Both the position numbers and the translations under genes were made by a program. From assembly GCF_013407935.1 (NCBI RefSeq), contig NZ_JACBZU010000002.1, positions 806,001-870,000 of the forward strand: a stretch of 64,000 nucleotides of DNA, in the 5' to 3' direction. Below, piece after piece: positions 38,138-44,446 of this stretch. The notes beneath the pieces are model-generated. The model saw only the letters and a list, made by a program, of their open reading frames with translations. It was not told the DNA's origin and made no database searches. The first letter of the stretch is position 1; every line of letters starts with the position of its first letter. The stretch comes from Allomuricauda sp. ARW1Y1 (GTDB lineage: Bacteria; Bacteroidota; Bacteroidia; Flavobacteriales; Flavobacteriaceae).

Positions 38138-38919
38138 ATGTTTCACTCCAAGGAAAAAAGGCCCTTGTTGGCGGAAGCAGCAAAGGGATTGGCGCAGCCA
38201 TAGCAAAACAATTGGCTGCCAGTGGCGCGAGTGTGACCCTAATGGCGCGTAACGAAGGACGGATGCAAGAATTGGTTCGGGAAATGGACAGCTCTCAAGG
38301 ACAACAACACCAATTCCTGTCCGTGGATTTTACCGATTTTGAAGCCTACCAAAGCAAAATAGCAAGGTATTTCGAGACCAACACCGTGGATATCTTGATC
38401 AACAATACGCAAGGTCCCGAAGGCGGCGGTGCGCTCGAAAAGAAAGTGGATGATTATCAAAATGCCTTCGATTTACTGTTCAAGTCGGTGGTGTACACCA
38501 CGGAACTGGCCTTAAAACACATGCAGGAGCAACACTGGGGGCGTATCATCAACATTGCTTCCATATCAGTTAAGGAACCGCTGAACTACTTGGCACTTTC
38601 CAATACCATTAGAGCTGCGGTGGTTACCTGGGCCAAGAGTTTGGCTTATGATGTGGCCAAAGACGGCATTACGGTAAACAGTACCCTAACAGGTTATTTT
38701 GACACCGACCGCATTGCACAATTAAACTCCAAAAAAGCGGAAAAAATGGGTGTTTCCCCAGATGAAGTCCGCTCCAACATGGAAGAGCAAGTACCAGTAA
38801 AACGGATTGGCGACCCAAAGGAATATGGCTATTTGGTGACTTTCTTGGCATCGGAACAGGCGGCCTTTATTACGGGAACCAATATCCCGATTGATGGCGG
38901 ACTACTGAAATCGTTATAA
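38134..38919 (+). CDS. SDR-family oxidoreductase
   Basis: 261 residues with the Rossmann dinucleotide motif GGSSKGIG (13-20) and the NNTQGPEGG segment. The usual YxxxK active site is replaced: the stretch after ISVKEPLNYLAL reads SNTIRAAV, as in a group of SDRs with LSNxxR. The end GTNIPIDGGLLKSL is normal for the family. It is coupled to the cupin gene. A decayed second copy of its 3' end lies 4.7 kb to the right at 43614-43825. Confidence 0.9.
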   Translation: MNVSLQGKKALVGGSSKGIGAAIAKQLAASGASVTLMARNEGRMQELVREMDSSQGQQHQFLSVDFTDFEAYQSKIARYFETNTVDILINNTQGPEGGGALEKKVDDYQNAFDLLFKSVVYTTELALKHMQEQHWGRIINIASISVKEPLNYLALSNTIRAAVVTWAKSLAYDVAKDGITVNSTLTGYFDTDRIAQLNSKKAEKMGVSPDEVRSNMEEQVPVKRIGDPKEYGYLVTFLASEQAAFITGTNIPIDGGLLKSL

Positions 38920-38970
38920 ATTAAGGATCCGTCGGGCTTTTCATAGGATACCTTGTTAGGTGTGGTATTT

Positions 38971-39270
38971 CTATTCAGTTATTCTGTTTTTCAAATCCAT
39001 TTGTCCGTGTAAAATTCTCGTAATTTCAATCGGTTGGTTAATTCGTTTTCAATAAAAAATGATATGTCGGCTTGTTTTAAGCCCGAATAAGTCTTTGGTT
39101 ATTCCATCGTAGTTTTTTCCCAACCCAGGGTCGTTTGCAATGTCTTGGCAACTGTCCAATAGCAGGTTATAATAGCTATCAGCTTGTTGTTCAGACCACT
39201 GTTCAATTGTGTATTCCCAAATTCCAGTTAAATCCTCAACTGCTTTATGGGCCAGTTCATATTTAGCCAT
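38971..39270 (-). pseudogene. ParE-like toxin gene interrupted by an in-frame TGA
   Basis: The first 73 codons (MAKYELAHKAVEDLTGIWEY to SRHIIFY) are a RelE/ParE toxin. TGA at 39051-39049 then stops it, but the same frame continues for 25 codons with KRINQPIEITRILHGQMDLK, the conserved C-terminal ParE strand and helix, to a TAG at 38971-38973. The whole is the usual length of about 99 codons. Either the toxin is inactivated by one nonsense change, or the TGA is read through or is a sequencing error. The start overlaps the antitoxin gene by 8 bp. Confidence 0.85.
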
Positions 39271-39514
39271 TCCTTTTACGTCTGGCCTTTAATTCCTGAA
39301 GATGTTTTTCTGGGTTAAAATCGTGAGCTATTCCACTGTCAATTCCTTCCTGTATTGCATTTCTCAAAGCAGTAGCTTTACTTTCTTCATGCTCTAAAAG
39401 TCGAAGTCCAGCTCGGATTACTTCACTTACGTTCTTATATCTTCCAGCTGAAACTTGGTTACTCACAAATTGGTCAAAATAATTGCCAAGGGATATGGAT
39501 GTGTTTTTACTCAT
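39263..39514 (-). CDS. ParD-family antitoxin
   Basis: 83 residues. An N-terminal ribbon-helix-helix DNA-binding part (TSISLGNYFDQFVSNQVSAG, VSEVIRAGLRLLE) and a C-terminal toxin-binding tail (HDFNPEKHLQELKARRK). ParD antitoxins bind ParE and repress their own operon. It is the upstream gene of the pair, with 8 bp overlap, which is the normal order. It looks intact although its toxin is interrupted. Confidence 0.9.
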   Translation of the reverse strand: MSKNTSISLGNYFDQFVSNQVSAGRYKNVSEVIRAGLRLLEHEESKATALRNAIQEGIDSGIAHDFNPEKHLQELKARRKRNG

Positions 39515-39571
39515 AGCTCAGGTGTCTATTCAAGATTACTGAAAATTGGTAATTTTTCCAAGCTACACCCC

Positions 39572-39645
39572 ATGGCGATCAGCAAAAGGGGAGCGCACTG
39601 CGTGCGTGGTTTTGCGTTCCCGAAGGGATATTGCCATCAACGGTT
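39572..39645. repeat. 74-bp palindromic element, copy 1
   Basis: Identical over 74 bp to 41644-41717 in the same orientation. Internally it contains ATGGC/GCCAT ends, GCAAAA/TTTTGC, and CGCAC/GTGCG, so one strand can fold into a nested hairpin. It lies between the ParD start and the palindrome after the amidohydrolase. Confidence 0.9.
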
Positions 39646-39692
39646 AGTATATGAGCCGTTTCAATGGCTTATATACATTGTTGGCAATAGTT
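39630..39692. repeat. attC-like imperfect palindrome after the amidohydrolase gene
   Basis: ATTGCCATCAAC opens and GTTGGCAAT closes the structure; between them GTATATGAGCC pairs with GGCTTATATAC with one wobble, around a GTTTCAAT loop. It ends 12 bp from the amidohydrolase stop. The layout (AAC..GTT ends, inner stem, extra-short loop) resembles integron attC sites, but no integrase gene is in the window. Confidence 0.55.
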
Positions 39693-39703
39693 TTTCATTC
39701 TGT

Positions 39704-41455
39704 CTATTTGAATTCTTTGCTGATCGAATAATCACCTTTATAAACGATCCCGAAAATGCCAATATCTTTAATCTTTAGAGGATCAATTTTAAATGGATTT
39801 TCATTTAGAATTGTAAAATTTGCAATCTTATCTACTTTTATAGAACCAATTTCATTTTCTAAGTTTAAGGTTCGTGCAGCATCAATAGTTATAGCTTTCA
39901 TAGCATCAAAAACAGAAATTCTTTGATCTTGGGAGAATTTACTTCCCTGTGAGGTTTGTCGGTTCACCGCGGTCCAAACAAGTGTTAATGGTTCTACCGG
40001 AGCCATTGAAAAGTCTGAATGAAATGAAAGTGGAATGTTTTGATCTGTTAGAAGTTTAAGTGCTACAAGATTTTCAGCACGTTCAGTACCCAACCCAAAC
40101 TCCGCATATTTATCGGCTAGTGCCCAAAGATAATATGGGTTTACAGAGGCTTCAATGCCCAGATCAGCCATTTCCCGAGTCATTGATTCATCGAAATAAC
40201 CCATATGATGCAGGGTTAGACGATGGTCTTTCCTTGGATTAGTTTTCTGCGCCTTTTTTACCAGATCAATAACCATTTGTTGCCCTAGGTCTCCATTTGA
40301 ATGGACATGAATTCTATAGTCATTATTCCAATACATCATAAGTTGCTCTTCGAATAAATCCAGCGATGTCATCCATTCTCCATGATGCCCATCTGTATAT
40401 CCATCCTTCATTTGCATGAGTTGAGAATAAATAGCCCCGTCTGAAAATAGTTTTACTTGTTTAGGTAAAAACTTAACATTTGTCCGGTTATAAGAACTTA
40501 CTGTGTCCAAGGTCTCCATAAATAACATGGCTGCTTCATTACCACCTTTCATTCCATATAACTGAGTACCACTTGGAATCAAATACACATCATAGGGAGG
40601 ATTATTTCCCATTTCTTTCATGAGCAACTGTAGTTCTCCATCGAAATCAGAGCTCGGGAATCCTGGCTCTGCAATAGTTGTGATACCATTCTGACGTAAC
40701 AATTCACTCATAGTGCTGAGACCTTTGAGGTAGCTGTTTGGCTCAAGTAAGATGGGGGCCATCTTAGGCACAAGTGCAAGCCAGCCTCCTTCAAAAAAAT
40801 GACCTTTACTCCAATTTACTTGAGGGTTATCTTTAAAATCACTTTCCTTGATGCCTAATTTGGTAATGGCAGCGTCATTTAAATAAATTTCATGGAAAGA
40901 GCGGTGTATGATTCCAACAGGTTGATTTCCAGCAATTGTATTAAGAAGGTCTCTCGATAGTTCTCCATGCCAGAGTTGATGATACCCCCAGACAAAATAG
41001 AGTTTATCCGGGATGGCATTTGATTTTATGGATTCGCTAATTCTGTTGCGATAGGCTTGCTCCCCCTGGACACCTTTTTTAGTTCCGGAAGGTAATTTCC
41101 AATCGTAAGGAGCAATGATTTCGTTTTGAAGCATGATGGCAGCCAGAGATGGGTGCAAATGAGGTTCAATAAAACCTGGCATGAGCGTCTTGCCATCCAA
41201 ATCAAATTTTGTTGCATTTTTATACCTGTTTTCAGCTGTTTTTAGGTCTCCTTCAAAAATAATTTTTCCATCTGCTTCTACTATGGCTTCCAAATATTGT
41301 GGACTTTCTCCTTCCATCGTGATGATGTCTCCATTAAAATAGATTTTGGTCGATTCAGCCGAAGCATTTGAGTTTTTACTTTTTTTCGAAGATTCGTTGC
41401 ACGAAGAAAAAAGTAAGGCACTAAGCATTAAAAATAAAAAGGTTAATTGTTTCAT
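39704..41455 (-). CDS. Lipoprotein amidohydrolase (YtcJ-like)
   Basis: 583 residues. A lipoprotein signal ends LLFSSC (Cys19), followed by a Ser/Asn-rich linker, so the protein is periplasmic or surface-anchored. The amidohydrolase fold shows the metal-binding HxH in GFIEPHLHPSLAA, then HSNGDLGQQMV, LTLHHMGYF and FHSDFSMAPVEPL; the C-terminal VFDAMKAITIDAARTL is typical of the Amidohydro_3 group. Relatives hydrolyse various amide-type substrates; the substrate here is unknown. It is bounded by attC-like palindromes on both sides and its codon use looks more AT-rich than the core genes, suggesting acquired cargo. Confidence 0.85.
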   Translation of the reverse strand: MKQLTFLFLMLSALLFSSCNESSKKSKNSNASAESTKIYFNGDIITMEGESPQYLEAIVEADGKIIFEGDLKTAENRYKNATKFDLDGKTLMPGFIEPHLHPSLAAIMLQNEIIAPYDWKLPSGTKKGVQGEQAYRNRISESIKSNAIPDKLYFVWGYHQLWHGELSRDLLNTIAGNQPVGIIHRSFHEIYLNDAAITKLGIKESDFKDNPQVNWSKGHFFEGGWLALVPKMAPILLEPNSYLKGLSTMSELLRQNGITTIAEPGFPSSDFDGELQLLMKEMGNNPPYDVYLIPSGTQLYGMKGGNEAAMLFMETLDTVSSYNRTNVKFLPKQVKLFSDGAIYSQLMQMKDGYTDGHHGEWMTSLDLFEEQLMMYWNNDYRIHVHSNGDLGQQMVIDLVKKAQKTNPRKDHRLTLHHMGYFDESMTREMADLGIEASVNPYYLWALADKYAEFGLGTERAENLVALKLLTDQNIPLSFHSDFSMAPVEPLTLVWTAVNRQTSQGSKFSQDQRISVFDAMKAITIDAARTLNLENEIGSIKVDKIANFTILNENPFKIDPLKIKDIGIFGIVYKGDYSISKEFK

Positions 41456-41473
41456 ATTGCTAAAGTGTTATAA

Positions 41474-41655
41474 TTATTGCCAACGGGCCTTGTTTATGGC
41501 GGGTGAGGCGTGCCTCACGGGGAGCCATCGTTTCGCCTCATTCGGTATAAGTGGGGTTGATGGCTTTAGCTTTTGCCTGTCGCTCTAGTTAAAGATAGGA
41601 AAAACATTCGTTGGTCATGAGGTGGAATGTACAAGGCCCGTTGATGGCGATCAGC
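41474..41655. repeat. attC-like palindrome upstream of the amidohydrolase gene
   Basis: AACGGGCCTTGT near 41481 pairs with ACAAGGCCCGTT near 41643 (12 bp, perfect) about 140 bp apart, and the segment between contains GAGGCGTGCCTC and other self-complementary pieces. The left end also reads ATTGCCAAC, the same edge motif as the palindrome at 39630-39692. No credible gene lies inside. Confidence 0.55.
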
Positions 41656-41717
41656 AAAAGGGGAGCGCACTGCGTGCGTGGTTTTGCGTTCCCGAAGGGA
41701 TATTGCCATCAACGGTT
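41644..41717. repeat. 74-bp palindromic element, copy 2
   Basis: Second perfect copy of the element at 39572-39645, in direct orientation. Here it is flanked as GTTGATGGC ... GCCATCAAC, so the palindrome extends 4 bp further than in copy 1. Perfect identity suggests a recent duplication or active movement. Confidence 0.9.
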
Positions 41718-41782
41718 CAGGCTATGATTTCGTTGCGGGCAGAAAATCAGTAGATTTTCAACCGCACTAAATCAGCCGTTTT
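41716..41782. repeat. Third palindrome, next to the IS110 left end
   Basis: GGCT, TGATTT and TGCGG on the left pair with CCGCA, AAATCA and AGCC on the right; an inner GAAAATC/GATTTTC hairpin caps it. It resembles one half-closed attC-like structure. The IS110 element begins within about 100 bp, consistent with insertion into or beside such a palindrome. Confidence 0.5.
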
Positions 41783-41880
41783 TAAAAATACAATATTTAA
41801 TTGAAGTTCAATCCTAGCAATGAATTATAGCCGTCTTAAGTTTGATTCTGGTTAAATTATAGTCATAAATCAGAAAGAAT

Positions 41881-42020
41881 AAAAGAGAGGAACAAGGTCA
41901 ATATAGCCATGGGAACTATCGATTCCGTCAACATTGATGACCCCCTCTCTTTTCCACTCAAGAATTCGTTCAGTTCTGTGAGACCTAGATCTCGATTTCA
42001 AGTTGTTGAAGCTTAAGTGG
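41881..42020 (+). ncRNA. Candidate IS110 bridge RNA
   Basis: Two adjacent stem-loops with internal loops lie just upstream of the transposase. Domain 1: AAAAGAGAGG (41881-41890) pairs perfectly with CCTCTCTTTT (41944-41953), with an inner GGTCA/TGACC stem and a large loop. Domain 2: CCACTCAAG (41954-41962) pairs with CTTAAGTGG (42012-42020) except one pair, with an inner GAATTCG/CGATTTC stem (one mismatch) and GAGA/TCTC. Known IS110 bridge RNAs have a target-binding and then a donor-binding loop in this position. The second loop carries TCAGTTCT, also at the right end of the element. Confidence 0.7.
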
Positions 42021-42045
42021 AGCGTCCTTTCCAAAACATTTTCCT

Positions 42046-42990
42046 ATGAATAAAGATAAAGAAATCCACGGAGTGGACATCAGCAAGGATGTATTTGATG
42101 TATGCGACCACCAAGGTTCCCACCATCAGTACCCGAACACCTTGAAGGGGTTCAAGGATTATTGCAGCGCTTTGAACTCCAACAGTCTGGTGGTGATGGA
42201 GGCCACTGGCTATTACCATTATCTATTGGCCCAGTTCCTTTTTGACCAGGGCATGGCCGTATCGGTTGTGAACCCTTTGTCCGTAAAACGTTTTGTACAG
42301 ATGAAGCTTTCCAAGGTAAAGACGGACAAGAGCGACGCCAAGGTCAATGCTGTTCCCCTGTACGACGGCAAGGGCGAGGACCAAGCTGAGAGCCTCCAAT
42401 TATTGGCCTTGATGGACATCTATCTCAAACAGCGGACACAGATAAAGAACAAGCTGCACGGTGAAAAGGTCCTGGGCATCCCTTCAAGGGCTGTGCATTT
42501 GTCCTTGGTCCGTTCATTGAAAAGCCTGGACAGGGAGCTGGAAGCCCTTCAGTCGAGATTGCTCGCATTGGTCAAGAAAACGCAGCAACGGCAGCTAACG
42601 AACTTGAAGAGCATACCGGGACTTGGGGACAAAACGGTGGCCTTGCTGATCATATTGACGGATGGCTTTACCAAGTTCGAGAATGCTGGGCAGCTTTGCA
42701 ATTACGCGGGAATAACTCCGACGATCAGGCGTTCGGGCTGTAGCGTAAGGGGTAAGAGCAGGATAAGTAAGGTCGGTAACAGAAAATTGAGAAATCTGTT
42801 GTTCCTATGCGCTTTTTCAGCCTGCAAGCACAACAAAGCGTGCCGGGAAATGTATGAACGCATAACGGCCAAGGGAAAAAGCAAGAAACTGGCATTGATA
42901 GCGGTATCGAACAAACTGTTGAAACAGGCATTTGCCATTGCAAAATCCGGAATACCTTACGATGAGAACTATGTGTCGAGATTGGCTTAA
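42046..42990 (+). CDS. IS110-family transposase (bridge-RNA-guided recombinase)
   Basis: 314 residues. The N-terminal RuvC-like DEDD domain shows Asp11 (GVDISKDVFDV), Glu52 (VVMEATGYYHY), Asp94 and Asp97 (VKTDKSDAKV). A middle coiled region precedes the C-terminal Tnp_20 domain with SIPGLGDKTVALLI, CNYAGITPTIRRSGCSVRGK (catalytic serine, Ser230) and ISKVGNRKLRNLLF. All key residues are present, so the enzyme looks functional. The structured RNA is upstream, which places it in the IS110 rather than the IS1111 group. Confidence 0.93.
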   Translation: MNKDKEIHGVDISKDVFDVCDHQGSHHQYPNTLKGFKDYCSALNSNSLVVMEATGYYHYLLAQFLFDQGMAVSVVNPLSVKRFVQMKLSKVKTDKSDAKVNAVPLYDGKGEDQAESLQLLALMDIYLKQRTQIKNKLHGEKVLGIPSRAVHLSLVRSLKSLDRELEALQSRLLALVKKTQQRQLTNLKSIPGLGDKTVALLIILTDGFTKFENAGQLCNYAGITPTIRRSGCSVRGKSRISKVGNRKLRNLLFLCAFSACKHNKACREMYERITAKGKSKKLALIAVSNKLLKQAFAIAKSGIPYDENYVSRLA

Positions 42991-43007
42991 AAAGACTTGC
43001 TTTTTAA
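42987..43007 (+). terminator. Hairpin overlapping the transposase stop
   Basis: TTAAAAAG (42987-42994) and CTTTTTAA (43000-43007) form a perfect 8-bp stem with a 5-nt loop. The TAA stop lies in the left arm. It is AT-rich but may end the transposase transcript. Confidence 0.6.
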
Positions 43008-43018
43008 CTCAGTTCTTT

Positions 43019-43028
43019 GTTACCTACC
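43019..43028. repeat. 10-bp inverted repeat, left arm
   Basis: GTTACCTACC, inverted partner of GGTAGGTAAC at 43476-43485. It directly abuts the IS110 right end and contains the stop codon of the small gene that it bounds. Confidence 0.75.
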
Positions 43029-43473
43029 GTATTTTTCTTTTTATTTTTCTCCATTTCCGCTTGTCCATTTCTACAAATATCAGTCCGTTTCCTCCGCGTT
43101 TTCCATAAATCACAGATGTTTGTTCAGTCGGTTTGTGCAGAGTGATTTTCTTAATATCTGCTAATAAAACTGAATTCCAGATATTTTTTTCATCTGTTGG
43201 ATATTCATTTATTACAACAAGTGGAATATCTGGAATTGATGCTCGGTCACGAATAATCACTTTTGTCGTTGCTGAACGATGCGAGATTTTTACTCCATTA
43301 TCATTCAGAGTGTCATTTTCAGTCGGCTTGAAGTTTAGATAATCGTATGCTTGATTTTCGATATATTCTTTCAGTGTGGTTTTTCCGTCCAATTCTTTCC
43401 AATCCGTCATAATTTCCTGCGCATTGGAATTCAATCCGACTATGATTATTGCTATGGAAAGTAGTTTTTTCAT
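43024..43473 (-). CDS. Secreted orphan protein between inverted repeats
   Basis: 149 residues with a short signal peptide (MKKLLSIAIIIVGLNSNAQ). The body has a beta-rich part with VIIRDRASIPDIPLVVINEY and a C-terminal TSVIYGKRGGNGLIFVEMDK, reminiscent of the plug segment of TonB-dependent receptors, ending in a basic tail. The ATG is 2 bp from one arm of a 10-bp inverted repeat and the stop codon lies inside the other. Such tight packing fits a mobile cassette. Function unknown. Confidence 0.65.
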   Translation of the reverse strand: MKKLLSIAIIIVGLNSNAQEIMTDWKELDGKTTLKEYIENQAYDYLNFKPTENDTLNDNGVKISHRSATTKVIIRDRASIPDIPLVVINEYPTDEKNIWNSVLLADIKKITLHKPTEQTSVIYGKRGGNGLIFVEMDKRKWRKIKRKIR

Positions 43474-43475
43474 AT

Positions 43476-43485
43476 GGTAGGTAAC
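43476..43485. repeat. 10-bp inverted repeat, right arm
   Basis: GGTAGGTAAC, perfect inverted copy of 43019-43028, standing 2 bp upstream of the start codon of the minus-strand orphan gene. Confidence 0.75.
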
Positions 43486-43613
43486 TATTGGATATAAAGC
43501 TAATTCCTTATATCCCTACTTATTTGGAATAAACATACTACTTTTTTGCTTAAAAAGGATATATTCGTTTTAGTAGGTCTGTTCCCGATTTTGGGAACAT
43601 ATGGGAGGTTAAA

Positions 43614-43825
43614 CGCACCTACGGCACAACCGAACTCCAAAAAACAGAAATAAGGGTGTCGCCCCAAAAGATGTCCGCAGCAACATCGAAGAGCAAGTAC
43701 CCCTAAAACGGATTGGCAATTCAAAGGATTTTGGCTGTTTGGCCACCTTCTTGACATCGGAACAGGCCGCTATTCTTACAGGGAACCCATATCCCGATTA
43801 ATGGCAAACTGCCAAAATCACTTCA
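43614..43825 (+). pseudogene. Decayed 3' fragment of an SDR gene
   Basis: Aligns with 38711-38917 of the intact SDR gene. Read in pieces it gives DVRSNIEEQVPLKRIGNSKD and FGCLATFLTSEQAAILTGN, against DEVRSNMEEQVPVKRIGDPK and the matching end of the intact protein. A 2-nt deletion near 43655, a 1-nt insertion near 43780 and a resulting stop break the frame. The similarity is clearly diverged, so it is not a recent exact duplication. It marks the right limit of the accessory island. A GTTCCC/GGGAAC hairpin lies just upstream at 43581-43598. Confidence 0.85.
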
Positions 43826-43921
43826 AACCCACTCATTTTCAATAAAATAACTTGACCAAGAAAATCATAGCTATTTGTTTTTTAGGTACTTTTATGTAGT
43901 AACCAATAAATCATTAACCCT

Positions 43922-44299
43922 ATGAACTCTAAAGTGTTTTTGGGAATCCGTATCCTCTTGGGGCTTTTTGTCCTCATATTCGGATTGAACAAATTTCTCA
44001 ATTTTATTCCCGCCGGAGGTGAAATGTCCGAACCGGCGATGAACTATTTTGGGGGACTATCCTCCACCTACACCATCCAATTGGTAGCCATCGTGGAAAG
44101 TTTGGCGGGACTTGCGCTAATTTTCAATAAGTATGGCGCCTTAATGGCCTTGGTGCTGATGAGTGTATCCGTGAATGCCGTGCTTTTCCATGCCACCTTG
44201 GATATGGGCAACATTGGACCCGCTTTGGGACTGTTGATTCTCAATATCTTGGTATTGGTAGGATATAAGGATAGGTACAAAGACCTGTTGAGGGCTTAA
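43922..44299 (+). CDS. DoxX-family membrane protein
   Basis: 125 residues with four transmembrane segments. The start FLGIRILLGLFVLIFGLNKF and the central VAIVESLAGLALIFNKYGAL are typical of the DoxX/DoxD-like group. The function of this subfamily is not settled. It is convergent with the LytTR operon, from which the 130-bp hairpin repeat separates it. Confidence 0.8.
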   Translation: MNSKVFLGIRILLGLFVLIFGLNKFLNFIPAGGEMSEPAMNYFGGLSSTYTIQLVAIVESLAGLALIFNKYGALMALVLMSVSVNAVLFHATLDMGNIGPALGLLILNILVLVGYKDRYKDLLRA

Positions 44300-44310
44300 A
44301 CGCTTTCGAA

Positions 44311-44440
44311 GAGACTGTTTAAAAAGTAGTGAAACAGGTCATTCTGAATTTATTTCAGAATCTCATCGTGATGATAAACAAATTATTATGAGAACCTGAA
44401 TCAAGTTCAGGTTGACAAAAATCAACTTTTAGACAGTCTC
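44311..44440. repeat. 130-bp MITE-like repeat with terminal inverted repeats
   Basis: GAGACTGTTTAAAAAGT (44311-44327) is the near-perfect inverted partner of ACTTTTAGACAGTCTC (44425-44440). Inside are two further hairpins, ATTCTGA/TTCAGAAT and AACCTGA/TTCAGGTT. It has no coding capacity. It stands between two convergent genes and its right end runs into TTTTCTTT, so it may also act as a bidirectional terminator. Confidence 0.75.
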
Positions 44441-44446
44441 TTTTCT

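Larger units (their letters stand above)
41835..43016 (+). mobile_element. IS110-family insertion sequence (ends approximate)
   Basis: Contains one transposase gene, a structured leader and no terminal inverted repeats, as known for IS110. The right end is placed at a CT (43015-43016) because TCAGTTCT just before it also occurs in the leader RNA. The left end is uncertain: a CT at 41835-41836 is only a proposal, based on TATAGCC occurring both just outside it and in the first RNA loop. Confidence 0.7.

Noticed and set aside
39455..39778. Plus-strand open frame of 107 codons across the 74-bp repeat
   Set aside because: It runs through palindromic repeat DNA and the ends of two minus-strand genes and resembles no protein known to me.
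41474..41782. CRISPR array
   Set aside because: The repeats are palindromes of different sequence without regular spacers, and no cas gene is present.
43500..43757. Minus-strand open frame of 85 codons beside the orphan gene
   Set aside because: It is antisense to the decayed SDR fragment and resembles the antisense frame of the intact SDR gene at 38669-38851, so the similarity comes from the opposite strand.
38930..43850. A complete integron
   Set aside because: The palindromes look attC-like, but there is no integrase gene, no attI and no consistent GTTRRRY core in all of them. Only a cassette-like arrangement is claimed.
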